DNA of 10,119 bases from Clostridiales bacterium UBA4653 (GTDB lineage Bacteria; Bacillota; Clostridia; Oscillospirales; CAG-272), in contig DHMB01000167.1 of assembly GCA_002405565.1 (NCBI GenBank), positions 1 through 10,119 of the forward strand. Reading direction: 5' to 3'. This document shows positions 1-6,581 of this stretch, in pieces (the first letter of the stretch is position 1; each line of letters begins with the position of its first letter). Made by a program: the position numbers and the translations under genes. The notes beneath the pieces are model-generated. The model saw nothing but the letters and a program-made list of their open reading frames with translations, was not told where the DNA came from and did not search any database.

Positions 1-34
1 CATTGCCTGCGCAAACGGGCGTTATATTGTAGGG

Positions 35-49
35 AACGGGTCTCCCGTT
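35..49. repeat. Short hairpin AACGGG/CCCGTT
   Basis: A perfect 6-bp stem (35-40 with 44-49) encloses a 3-base loop. It is the leftmost hairpin of the repeat cluster. No T-run follows on the plus strand, so it is not a convincing terminator there. Confidence 0.5.
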
Positions 50-91
50 TCGTCTCGGCGACGCCTGCAAACGCTTGCGCATTTGCATATC

Positions 92-135
92 CCTCTCCGT
101 CACACTTCGTGCGACACCTCTCCCTAAGGGAGAGG
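92..135. repeat. Nested inverted repeat with two alternative pairings
   Basis: CCTCTCC occurs twice, at 92-98 and 117-123. Both copies are complementary to GGAGAGG at 129-135. Pairing the second copy gives a compact stem (117-124 with 128-135, loop TAA). Pairing the first copy gives a longer structure that encloses a small inner hairpin (99-101 and 103-105 with 109-111 and 113-115, one A/C mismatch, loop TTC). This layout resembles a repeat seen in many clostridial genomes, but the family assignment is from memory. No function can be read from it. Confidence 0.6.
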
Positions 136-231
136 CTCCGCAAGAGAAGCAAGAACTTTTTTGCTTTCTACCGTCCACGCAAGCACAAAAGCCACGCACT
201 ATTAAAACACTTTAAGATTCGAACTGCACTT

Positions 232-255
232 CCGCCTTTGCTTTGGTAAAGCCGG
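232..255. repeat. Imperfect hairpin in the repeat cluster
   Basis: The stem pairs CCG (232-234) with CGG (253-255) and CTTTGC (236-241) with GTAAAG (246-251). It has one C/C mismatch, one G-T wobble and a 4-base loop. It lies within the stretch bounded by the 11-base inverted ends. Confidence 0.4.
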
Positions 256-323
256 CGCGGCAGGAAAGCTTCGCCTTGAACTTTTAAGAGGGTTTCGGGA
301 CACCTCCTGAATTGCTTTCTTTC

Positions 324-350
324 GTACTTTCTTTTCAAAAAAGAAAGTAC
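324..350. repeat. Perfect 12-bp inverted repeat
   Basis: GTACTTTCTTTT (324-335) is followed by a 3-base loop and its exact reverse complement (339-350). The stem is AT-rich and no T-run follows in either direction, so it is better described as a palindromic repeat unit than as a rho-independent terminator. Similar GTACTTTCTTTT palindromes are, from memory, dispersed in Oscillospirales genomes. Confidence 0.6.
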
Positions 351-470
351 ATAAAGGAAAGGCGTTTGCAGGAAATTTCTGTTTTGATGGTACCTGCTCG
401 TTCTGTAAATCGCAAAAGTCGTCGGGCTATATGGTTTTTCCGATTTTCACTTCATTCCGGAGGTTGATTT

Positions 471-1211
471 ATGAAAAGAAAATATGCTGTCGTGACAGGC
501 GGCTCGCGCGGGATAGGCGCGGAAATCGTCCGCTCGCTCTGCGGGGCGGGGTGCGATGTGATAGTCAATTACAGATTGTCTGCCGACAGGGCAAACGGGC
601 TTTGCCGCGAGATAAACGCGCTCGGCGCCGGCAGAGCGATACCGTTCTGTGCCGATGTCTCGGATGAGTCCGGCGCAAGACGGCTGATTGCAAAAGCGAT
701 GATGGAATTCGGCAGAATCGATATTCTTGTAAACAATGCGGGCGTTGCGAGCCCGCAGGCGCTTATCGACATTACGGAGGACGAGCTTCGCCGCGTCATG
801 GGAACGAATTTTGACGGCACTCTCTTCTGTACCCGTGCGGCGGCAAGGGAGATGATCGGCGCGGGCTGCGGCGGGGCGATCGTCAATGTTTCGTCCATGT
901 GGGGTATATGCGGCGCGGCGGGAGAGGCTGTCTATTCGGCTTCAAAGGCGGCTGTCATAAACCTGACAAAATCGCTTGCAAAGGAGCTTGCGACGGCGGA
1001 CATCGTCGTCAACTGCGTTGCGCCGGGCGTCATAAACACGGAAATGAACTCATGTTATGACGAAGAAACCATGGAAGAGCTGAAAAAAAGAACGCCGCTC
1101 GGGAGGCTCGGAGAACCTGCCGACGTGGCGCGTGCAGTGACATTTCTGTCGCTTGAAAATACCTTCATCACAGGGCAGACGCTCTGCGTTGACGGCGGAT
1201 TTATACTTTAA
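471..1211 (+). CDS. Short-chain dehydrogenase/reductase, FabG-like
   Basis: This is a 246-residue classical short-chain dehydrogenase, the usual length for FabG-type enzymes, which reduce a keto group with NAD(P)H in the cytoplasm. The Rossmann dinucleotide motif TGGSRGIG is at residues 9-16 and NNAG at 88-91. The catalytic tetrad reads N113, S142, Y155 and K159, with the usual YxxxK spacing. Arg35 after the second strand (NYR) suggests NADPH preference. The ATG at 471 is preceded by CGGAGG at 458-463, seven bases upstream. The closest well-known family is 3-oxoacyl-ACP reductase. No fatty-acid genes are adjacent, however, so sugar, alcohol or secondary-metabolite substrates remain possible and fabG is not assigned. 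It is a stand-alone gene that converges on the next one with no gap. The fold is certain, the substrate is not. Confidence 0.95.
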   Translation: MKRKYAVVTGGSRGIGAEIVRSLCGAGCDVIVNYRLSADRANGLCREINALGAGRAIPFCADVSDESGARRLIAKAMMEFGRIDILVNNAGVASPQALIDITEDELRRVMGTNFDGTLFCTRAAAREMIGAGCGGAIVNVSSMWGICGAAGEAVYSASKAAVINLTKSLAKELATADIVVNCVAPGVINTEMNSCYDEETMEELKKRTPLGRLGEPADVARAVTFLSLENTFITGQTLCVDGGFIL

Positions 1212-1535
1212 TTACCTGTAATAAACGTAATAGCAGATGATCGTGCGGACTTTGCCGCCCTGCTCGATATCGGGCGCGGTTATAATCACGCCTTCGAGGG
1301 ACATAAGCTCGGAGACCGTCATCTCCTCAATATTGCAACGGAAAATGACGTGATTGTCCGCAGAGACTATGAGCTGACCGTTTCTTATGTTGAAGCCGCC
1401 GTTTTTCCCGATGACGGAATCGGTATCGCCGTCGCGCTCGGTTGCATAACGAAGGCGGTTGCGAACCATTTTCTCCGCCATTTTGATTTTGAACGACAGT
1501 TTTTCTTCTGGCTTTTTTCGCTTGAAAAGGGACAT
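1212..1535 (-). CDS. Small protein of unknown function, 107 residues
   Basis: I do not recognise this protein. It begins MSLFKRKKPEEKL with a basic, charged N-terminal ~30 residues that could form an amphipathic helix. The rest looks like a small mixed beta fold (GGFNIRNGQLIVSADNHVIF, then a hydrophobic VRTIICYYVYYR end). There is no signal peptide, membrane segment, Cys motif or recognisable catalytic motif. A GTG at 1542-1544 would add three residues, but it lies inside the Shine-Dalgarno sequence GAGGTG of the ATG start, so the ATG at 1533-1535 is preferred. A plausible promoter lies just upstream. The sensible codon use, good ribosome binding site and exact fit between the flanking genes support a real gene. 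The stop codon abuts that of the dehydrogenase. Confidence 0.72.
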   Translation of the reverse strand: MSLFKRKKPEEKLSFKIKMAEKMVRNRLRYATERDGDTDSVIGKNGGFNIRNGQLIVSADNHVIFRCNIEEMTVSELMSLEGVIITAPDIEQGGKVRTIICYYVYYR

Positions 1536-1541
1536 AATCTT

Positions 1542-1547
1542 CACCTC
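1542..1547 (-). promoter_or_regulatory. Ribosome binding site deciding the start of the small unknown gene
   Basis: On the minus strand this reads GAGGTG, six bases before the ATG at 1535-1533. The in-frame GTG three codons earlier is the last half of this site, so it is unlikely to be the initiator. Confidence 0.65.
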
Positions 1548-1557
1548 GCTTTACCTT

Positions 1558-1585
1558 ATGATATCACAAAGCGGGGCAAAATCAA
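1558..1585 (-). promoter_or_regulatory. Candidate sigma-A promoter for the small unknown gene
   Basis: Read on the minus strand, TTGATT (1585-1580) and TATCAT (1563-1558) are separated by 16 bases. They match the TTGACA/TATAAT consensus at 4 and 5 of 6 positions. Transcription would begin near 1551, giving a leader of about 16 bases that just includes the ribosome binding site. Confidence 0.4.
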
Positions 1586-1633
1586 AGAAAAATCCGAAAA
1601 AACGCGCCGAATTTCAAAAATACTCTTTAATAT

Positions 1634-1663
1634 TTGATGAAATGATGATAAAATGAGTTATAC
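1634..1663 (+). promoter_or_regulatory. Candidate promoter for the YfhO-family gene
   Basis: TTGATG (1634-1639) and TTATAC (1658-1663) are 18 bases apart and would start transcription near 1670. A second, weaker pair, TTGAGT (1674-1679) and TTTTAC (1697-1702) with a 17-base spacer, is possible. The region is AT-rich and divergent from the promoter of the small unknown gene. Confidence 0.35.
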
Positions 1664-1687
1664 ATATGAGATTTTGAGTCATCATTT
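1640..1687. repeat. 9-bp inverted repeat flanking the putative start point
   Basis: AAATGATGA (1640-1648) has its exact reverse complement TCATCATTT at 1679-1687. The two arms overlap and follow the candidate YfhO-gene promoter. The pair could be an operator with separated half-sites, or chance in AT-rich DNA. Confidence 0.25.
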
Positions 1688-1728
1688 GCGACTAAATTTT
1701 ACACAAATTATTTTTCGAGAGGTAAAAT

Positions 1729-4700
1729 ATGAGCATTGAACAGAATACCATCAAAGAAAATAAAAATTTCTTTGTGCGGACATGGCTCCGTATAAAAAAC
1801 AGCGAGTATACTTATCTCGCCTCGGCATTTCTGCTTCCTTTTGTCATAATGGCGGGAGCCTTTGCCTGCATGGAATTTCATCCCTTCGGCAACAGCTCCA
1901 TTCTGACGCTTGACTTTCAGGCGCAGTATATTTATTATTATGAAAAAATCCGCGATCTGCTTGTGAACGGCGGAAGCTGGCTTTATTCATGGCAGAGGAC
2001 GCTCGGCGGGGAATTCATGGGCATAGTCGCATATTATATGGGCAGCCCGTTCAACCTCCTGCTCGTTCTCTTCCCGAAGAAGAACATTGTTGACGCGGTC
2101 ACATTTATCCAGCTCTGCAAGATAGGCACGATGGGTCTCAACTTCGGGCTTTACCTGCATAAGACGAGAAAACTCGGTCAGATGAGAACAATCGCCCTTT
2201 CGATGATGTATGCGCTTTGCGCGTTTTCCGTCATCCAGACGATTGACCCCATGTGGCTCGACGCTGTCGTTTTCCTGCCGCTTCTCATTTTAGGCACGGA
2301 ATATCTCGTCCGCAAAAAGAAGGTTGTTCTTTATATAGTTTCCCTCTCCGTGATATTCATTTCCAACTATTACATGGGCTATATGTGCGGAATTTTCACC
2401 TTCCTTTATTTCTGCTACTATTATTACACAGTCCGCCCCGAAATCTATAAGGGCGAAAAGAGATTTTTCCGCAGCGTGGGCTTCAAGACGTTCATGCGCT
2501 TTGCGTTCAGCACGCTGCTTGCGATAGGACTTTCGTCATTTATGCTCTATGCGGCATGGTATTCGCTGGGCTTCGGTAAAATGGGCTGGCTGAACGTCGA
2601 TTTCTCCTTCAAGCTCCGCTTTGATTACCTCGACCTGTTTATAAATATGCTTCCCGGCTCGTATACGTCGCTCAACCGCGGCGGTCAGCCCGAAATCTAT
2701 TGCGGCGCGGTCGCGCTCATGTGCATACCGATTTTCTATCTTTCAAAATCAATCCCGAAGAGACAGAAAATCGCGGCGACGGGACTGCTCCTCGCGCTCA
2801 TCGCAAGCTTTACGATAAACACTCTCGACCTTGTATGGCACGGCTTTGCAGAACCCAACTGGCTCAATTACAGATATGCGTATGTATTCTCCTTCTTCGT
2901 TCTGACCATGGCGGCGGACGCACTGAAGGGAATTCAGAAGGTTAAGCTTTCATATATAATCGCGACGGGAATTTCATATTCCGTGCTCGTGCTCATTATC
3001 CAGAAGCTGAAGGTCACCTTCCAGCAGGGCGACAACACAATCACCCTCAGCTCTCTCAGATGTATAATGTTCTCGCTCATAGTGTTCTTCATATACACCT
3101 TTGTGCTCAAGTCCTTGCGCGATAACAAAAAGGCGGAATCCGCGGCGTTCACGCTTGCGGCGGTCGTCTGTATCGAAATGTTTGTCGGCTCGCTCCTCAA
3201 CGCGGTCAGCGTTCAGGAGGAGGTCGGCGTGACGAGATATGCAAACTATCTCGATTCAAACGGCAACGAGGTTTATTCCTCATATACCGGCGGCATAATC
3301 AGAACGCAGAGCGTTGTCGACAAGATACTCGACAGCGACAAAACCTTCTATCGAATGGAAAGCACGGTATACCGTTGTAACGTAAACGAGCCGATGGCGC
3401 TCGGCTATAACGGCATTTCCCATTCGACCTCAACCCTCAACACGAACGTCATAAGAATGATGGCGAGAATGGGCTATTCGTCAGACTCGCACTGGACGAA
3501 ATACCTCGGAGGAACGCCCGTTTCGGACGCGCTCTTCGGTATCAAATACGTAATAACCAAAAACGACACCCTTGACGGCAACATCTTCAAGATTGCCGCG
3601 CAGGGCGAAGAGGGCTATCAGATTGTCAAGTCCAGCAACATCATTTACGCAATGCAGAACACAAAGGCGCTCTCCGTTGCATACGGCGTCAGCGAAAACG
3701 TCATAAACGATATGAACGAGCTGACATACCCGCCCTATATTTCGGGACTTGACTATCAGAACAGGCTCATAAAATCCATGCTTTCCGAAAGCGGCGTGAC
3801 GGGCGACGTTCTCAAGGGAATAACCGCTTCGATAAGCGCGACGGACTGCTCCCGTTCAACCTTCAACCAGACGCACAAATACAACGTAGGCGACGAGGAA
3901 AAGGAAGCGATAAACCCCTATTACTGCTTTGAAAGAACCGGAAATGACCCGAAAGCCAAGCTCGATTTCACTGCTCCCGCGGATGGGCCGATATATTTCC
4001 ATTTCACGGCGGCAAACTTCGGAAAGACATTCAGCGTTTATGTGAAGAAGAACAACGGCGCGACGTCCTTCGTTTCCGATTATTTCGGAACAGAGACAAA
4101 GCGCATAATGAAGCTGGGCGATTTCAAGGAGGGCGACAAGGTGACTGTCGAGCTCCGTCTCAAGGATGACGCGCTCTATCTTTCCAAGGAATCGAAATAT
4201 TTCTTCTATTATATAGATTACACCGCGCTTGACGAAGCCTTTGACCAGCTCTCCGCGGCTGAAATGTATGTTGAGGATTACGGCAACGACTATCTCAAGG
4301 GTACAATTGACCTGCCGGCAGGTCAGGAGCTGATATTCACCTCCATCCCCTATGACGCGGGCTGGAACGTATATATCGACGGCGAAAAGGCGGAGACGCT
4401 CATGGTCTGCGATTCGCTCCTTGCCGTAAAATCGACGGCGGGCTATCACGATATCGAATTCCGCTATATGCCGAAGGGCTATGTTATCGCAATGATAATC
4501 ACCGCGATTTCGCTTGTCGTGTTCATCTGCTTTATCATCTTTATAAAGGTCGACAAGGTCAGACGCTTTGTATACAGGCTCGTCGGCAAAAAGTACGCTC
4601 CTTACGGCGTTCCCGGCGATATGATATTCATAACCGAGGACGTGCCGGATGAGGACGACGCTCCCGCCGCGGGCATGATAAAAGAGTCCGAGCCCGAAAA

Positions 4701-4776
4701 AACGGTGACGGACACTCCCGCAGAGGAAGAAAAGCCTTCCGAGAAAGAGTCTTCCGCGGGCGAAGAAACCAAATAA
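1729..4776 (+). CDS. YfhO-family polytopic membrane protein, probable GT-C-type glycosyltransferase
   Basis: This 1015-residue integral membrane protein starts at an ATG five bases after AGAGGT (1718-1723). A first membrane segment (about residues 28-49) leads into an outside loop with LTLDFQAQYIYYYEKIRD. The Asp at 62 is at the place where GT-C enzymes carry their catalytic acidic residue. Roughly a dozen further membrane segments extend to about residue 492, including a Tyr-rich stretch at 213-233. A large beta-rich outside domain follows, ending in the family-typical IPYDAGWNVYIDG (873-885) and GYHDIEF. The last membrane segment is at about 917-939, followed by a cytoplasmic tail that becomes strongly acidic from about 970. 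In Bacillus subtilis, YfhO works with the undecaprenyl-phosphate sugar transferase CsbB to decorate lipoteichoic acid. An analogous lipid-linked sugar transfer is inferred here, but no partner transferase is in the window. The family is certain; donor and acceptor are not known. Confidence 0.94.
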   Translation: MSIEQNTIKENKNFFVRTWLRIKNSEYTYLASAFLLPFVIMAGAFACMEFHPFGNSSILTLDFQAQYIYYYEKIRDLLVNGGSWLYSWQRTLGGEFMGIVAYYMGSPFNLLLVLFPKKNIVDAVTFIQLCKIGTMGLNFGLYLHKTRKLGQMRTIALSMMYALCAFSVIQTIDPMWLDAVVFLPLLILGTEYLVRKKKVVLYIVSLSVIFISNYYMGYMCGIFTFLYFCYYYYTVRPEIYKGEKRFFRSVGFKTFMRFAFSTLLAIGLSSFMLYAAWYSLGFGKMGWLNVDFSFKLRFDYLDLFINMLPGSYTSLNRGGQPEIYCGAVALMCIPIFYLSKSIPKRQKIAATGLLLALIASFTINTLDLVWHGFAEPNWLNYRYAYVFSFFVLTMAADALKGIQKVKLSYIIATGISYSVLVLIIQKLKVTFQQGDNTITLSSLRCIMFSLIVFFIYTFVLKSLRDNKKAESAAFTLAAVVCIEMFVGSLLNAVSVQEEVGVTRYANYLDSNGNEVYSSYTGGIIRTQSVVDKILDSDKTFYRMESTVYRCNVNEPMALGYNGISHSTSTLNTNVIRMMARMGYSSDSHWTKYLGGTPVSDALFGIKYVITKNDTLDGNIFKIAAQGEEGYQIVKSSNIIYAMQNTKALSVAYGVSENVINDMNELTYPPYISGLDYQNRLIKSMLSESGVTGDVLKGITASISATDCSRSTFNQTHKYNVGDEEKEAINPYYCFERTGNDPKAKLDFTAPADGPIYFHFTAANFGKTFSVYVKKNNGATSFVSDYFGTETKRIMKLGDFKEGDKVTVELRLKDDALYLSKESKYFFYYIDYTALDEAFDQLSAAEMYVEDYGNDYLKGTIDLPAGQELIFTSIPYDAGWNVYIDGEKAETLMVCDSLLAVKSTAGYHDIEFRYMPKGYVIAMIITAISLVVFICFIIFIKVDKVRRFVYRLVGKKYAPYGVPGDMIFITEDVPDEDDAPAAGMIKESEPEKTVTDTPAEEEKPSEKESSAGEETK

Positions 4777-4786
4777 ACGAAAACGG

Positions 4787-4821
4787 ACAAATCGGGAGGG
4801 GCAGCTTTCCCGATTTGTTTT
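4787..4821 (+). terminator. Rho-independent terminator after the YfhO-family gene
   Basis: ACAAATCGGGA (4787-4797) pairs perfectly with TCCCGATTTGT (4808-4818), an 11-bp stem with a 10-base loop that two G-T pairs could shorten. TTT follows (4819-4821), which with the T-rich 3' arm makes a short, imperfect U-tract. It begins 11 bases after the stop codon. Because the rqcH ribosome binding site lies only about seven bases beyond the U-tract, the hairpin could also act as a partial terminator controlling read-through into rqcH. Confidence 0.75.
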
Positions 4822-4827
4822 GATGAA

Positions 4828-4833
4828 AGAGGA
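4828..4833 (+). promoter_or_regulatory. Ribosome binding site fixing the rqcH start
   Basis: AGAGGA lies four to five bases before the ATG at 4838. The upstream in-frame TTG (4820) and ATG (4823) fall in the terminator tail without a ribosome binding site. The protein from 4838 begins MAFD, as RqcH proteins typically do. Confidence 0.7.
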
Positions 4834-4837
4834 CAAT

Positions 4838-6580
4838 ATGGCATTTGACGTTATATTTGCGACGGCTGTTGCAAAAGAGCTTGACGGCGCCCTTGCGGGG
4901 GCAAGAGTCGAAAAGGTCTATCAGCCGTCAAAAGAAGAGATATTGCTTTTCTGCCGCGTCGGCAGGGAAACGAAAAAGCTGATTGTTTCGTCATCTCCCG
5001 CCTCTGCAAGAGTCTGCTTTACGGAAACCGCGGGAGAAAATCCCGCCGCCCCGCCGATGTTCTGCATGCTGCTGCGCAAGCACCTTGCGGGCGCGCAGAT
5101 TGAGGGCGTGGAGACTGTCGGCTTTGAGCGCGCGATAAAGATAACCTTTGCCTGTCACGATGAGCTCGGCTTTGAGTGCAGGCGGTATCTGATAGCGGAG
5201 ATAATGGGCAAATACAGCAACATAATCTTTGCCGGCGACGATAACGGGAAAATGAAGATACTCGGCGTGGCAAAGCCCGTCGATATGACGACGAGCCGCG
5301 TTCGCCAGCTCCTGCCCGGGATGATATATCAGGCGCCGCCCCCGCAGGAGAAAAAGTCGCCGCTGGACGAAACCGGGGAGGGCTTTCTTTCCCGCTTTGA
5401 AAATTACCCGCAGGGAAAGGACGCGGAGAGATTTTTCATTGACACATATCTCGGCTTTTCTCCCGCCGTTGCAAGGGAGATTGTCCATAGAGCGGGCTGC
5501 GACGGAGCGACCGCCGGCGAAGCGGACGCAAAAAGGCTTGCCTCTGCTTTTCTTGCGCTCATGGAAAAAGTGAAAAACGGGGATTTCGTTCCTTACGCCG
5601 TTTACGGCGGGGGCGGCGAGCCCGAAGAATTTTCATATACGGAGATAACACATCTGCCCGGAGCGGGGAAAAGGTTTGAGAGCTTTTCCGGTCTTCTCTC
5701 GGCTTTCTACGGCAAAAAAGCGGAAGCCGAGGCGCTGAAAAACCGCGTCGGCGCGACGGAGGCGCTGATAGTCACGGCGAAAAAGCGACTGACAAAGAAG
5801 TTGGATATTCTCTCCGCAGAGCTTTCCGAATGTGAGGAAGCGGATAAATACCGGCTTTGGGGCGAGCTTATAACCGGCTCTCTATATATGCTGACGGGAA
5901 AAGCAAAGGAAGCGACCGTCACGGATTATTATTCCGACCCGCCTCGGGCGGTGACAATCCCGCTTGACGAAAAGCTGACGGCGTCCCAGAACGCGGCGAG
6001 ATATTATAAGAAGTATAACAAGCTCAAAACGGCGAGGACGATTGCCGCCGAGCAGGCGGAAAAAGCCCGCGCGGAGCTGGAATATCTGAAAACCGTTGAA
6101 GCGTCGCTTGCGCTTTGCGACTGTGCGGCGGATGTTTCCGAGATAAGGGAAGAGCTGATGAAAACGGGCTATCTCCGTCGCCCTGCGCAGACGAAGGGTC
6201 AGAAACCGAAAAAGACGGAGCCGATGTATTTTCATACGTCGCTCGGCAGGGAGATTATCTGCGGAAAGAACAACACCCAGAACGACTTTCTCTCAACAAA
6301 GTTTGCCGAAAAGAGCGACTGGTGGTTTCACGTCAAGGGCGGGGCAGGGTCGCACGTGATTATGCGCTGCGAGCCCGATGAAGACCCCGACGCGAGAGAC
6401 TTTACGGAGGCGGCGCAGGCGGCGGCATTTTTCTCCGACGAGAAGGCTTCTGCAAACGTCGCAGTCGATTATACCCTTGCGAAATTTGTCAAAAAGCCGT
6501 CGGGCTCGGCGCCGGGTCACGTAATTTATACGGATTATTATACGGCATATGTAAATCCCGCAAAGCCGAAAGGAAAATAA
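4838..6580 (+). CDS. rqcH: RqcH (NFACT family), ribosome-associated quality-control alanine-tailing factor
   Basis: This 580-residue protein has the full NFACT layout and the family's usual length. The N-terminal NFACT-N domain (about 1-170) has MAFDVIF and PPMFCMLLRKHL at 72-83. A helix-hairpin-helix region (about 185-245) follows. Two coiled-coil arms (about 285-335 and 385-425) flank the connecting motif YRLWGELITGSLY (338-350). The C-terminal NFACT-R domain (about 460-575) has GKNNTQND at 476-483, DWWFHVK at 494-500 and GSHV at 504-507. In Bacillus subtilis, RqcH binds obstructed 50S subunits and recruits tRNA-Ala to add C-terminal alanine tails to stalled chains. Older annotation calls it fibronectin-binding protein FbpA. 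The Asp-Arg pair needed for that activity (D97, R98) appears here as E97, R98. It forms a probable operon with the next gene, one base downstream. No RqcP or peptidyl-tRNA hydrolase gene is nearby. The family is certain. Confidence 0.96.
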   Translation: MAFDVIFATAVAKELDGALAGARVEKVYQPSKEEILLFCRVGRETKKLIVSSSPASARVCFTETAGENPAAPPMFCMLLRKHLAGAQIEGVETVGFERAIKITFACHDELGFECRRYLIAEIMGKYSNIIFAGDDNGKMKILGVAKPVDMTTSRVRQLLPGMIYQAPPPQEKKSPLDETGEGFLSRFENYPQGKDAERFFIDTYLGFSPAVAREIVHRAGCDGATAGEADAKRLASAFLALMEKVKNGDFVPYAVYGGGGEPEEFSYTEITHLPGAGKRFESFSGLLSAFYGKKAEAEALKNRVGATEALIVTAKKRLTKKLDILSAELSECEEADKYRLWGELITGSLYMLTGKAKEATVTDYYSDPPRAVTIPLDEKLTASQNAARYYKKYNKLKTARTIAAEQAEKARAELEYLKTVEASLALCDCAADVSEIREELMKTGYLRRPAQTKGQKPKKTEPMYFHTSLGREIICGKNNTQNDFLSTKFAEKSDWWFHVKGGAGSHVIMRCEPDEDPDARDFTEAAQAAAFFSDEKASANVAVDYTLAKFVKKPSGSAPGHVIYTDYYTAYVNPAKPKGK

Positions 6581-6581
6581 A

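Larger units (their letters stand above)
64..372. repeat. Possible 309-bp element bounded by 11-bp inverted ends
   Basis: CCTGCAAACGC at 64-74 is the exact reverse complement of GCGTTTGCAGG at 362-372. The interval between them encloses three of the hairpins and contains no gene. It could be a small non-autonomous element or simply a dispersed repeat unit. No target-site duplication is visible outside the ends. A near copy of the left end (CCTGCGCAAACG) sits at 6-17, which argues against a single clean insertion. Boundaries are tentative. Confidence 0.3.
1..430. other. Gene-free, hairpin-rich intergenic stretch
   Basis: No reading frame here has a plausible start, ribosome binding site and protein-like composition together. 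The stretch instead contains at least five short inverted repeats (35-49, 99-115, 117-135, 232-255 and 324-350) and a pair of 11-base inverted ends (64-74 and 362-372). This density is typical of interspersed non-coding repeats in clostridial genomes rather than of a degraded gene. The promoter of the downstream dehydrogenase probably lies in the last ~60 bases: TTGATG at 384-389 with TAAATC at 406-411 is a weak candidate only. No tRNA, rRNA or riboswitch was recognised. Confidence 0.7.

Noticed and set aside
324..350. Rho-independent terminator at the 12-bp palindrome
   Set aside because: The stem is AT-rich and no run of T follows on either strand, and no gene ends just before it within the window.
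1..430. CRISPR array or tandem repeat at the left edge
   Set aside because: The repeated words are short, differ in spacing and are mostly inverted rather than regularly spaced direct repeats.
431..667. 78-residue plus-strand reading frame overlapping the dehydrogenase start
   Set aside because: It overlaps the well-supported dehydrogenase in another frame, is very Arg-rich and has no ribosome binding site or family resemblance.
3856..4836. 326-residue minus-strand reading frame inside the YfhO-family gene
   Set aside because: It lies wholly antisense to a certain gene. Its Arg/Phe/Val-rich composition is what the GC-biased third positions of the real gene produce on the opposite strand, and it has no recognisable domain.
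4820..4837. Upstream TTG/ATG starts for rqcH
   Set aside because: They fall in the terminator tail with no ribosome binding site, while the ATG at 4838 has one at proper spacing and gives the family's usual MAFD start.
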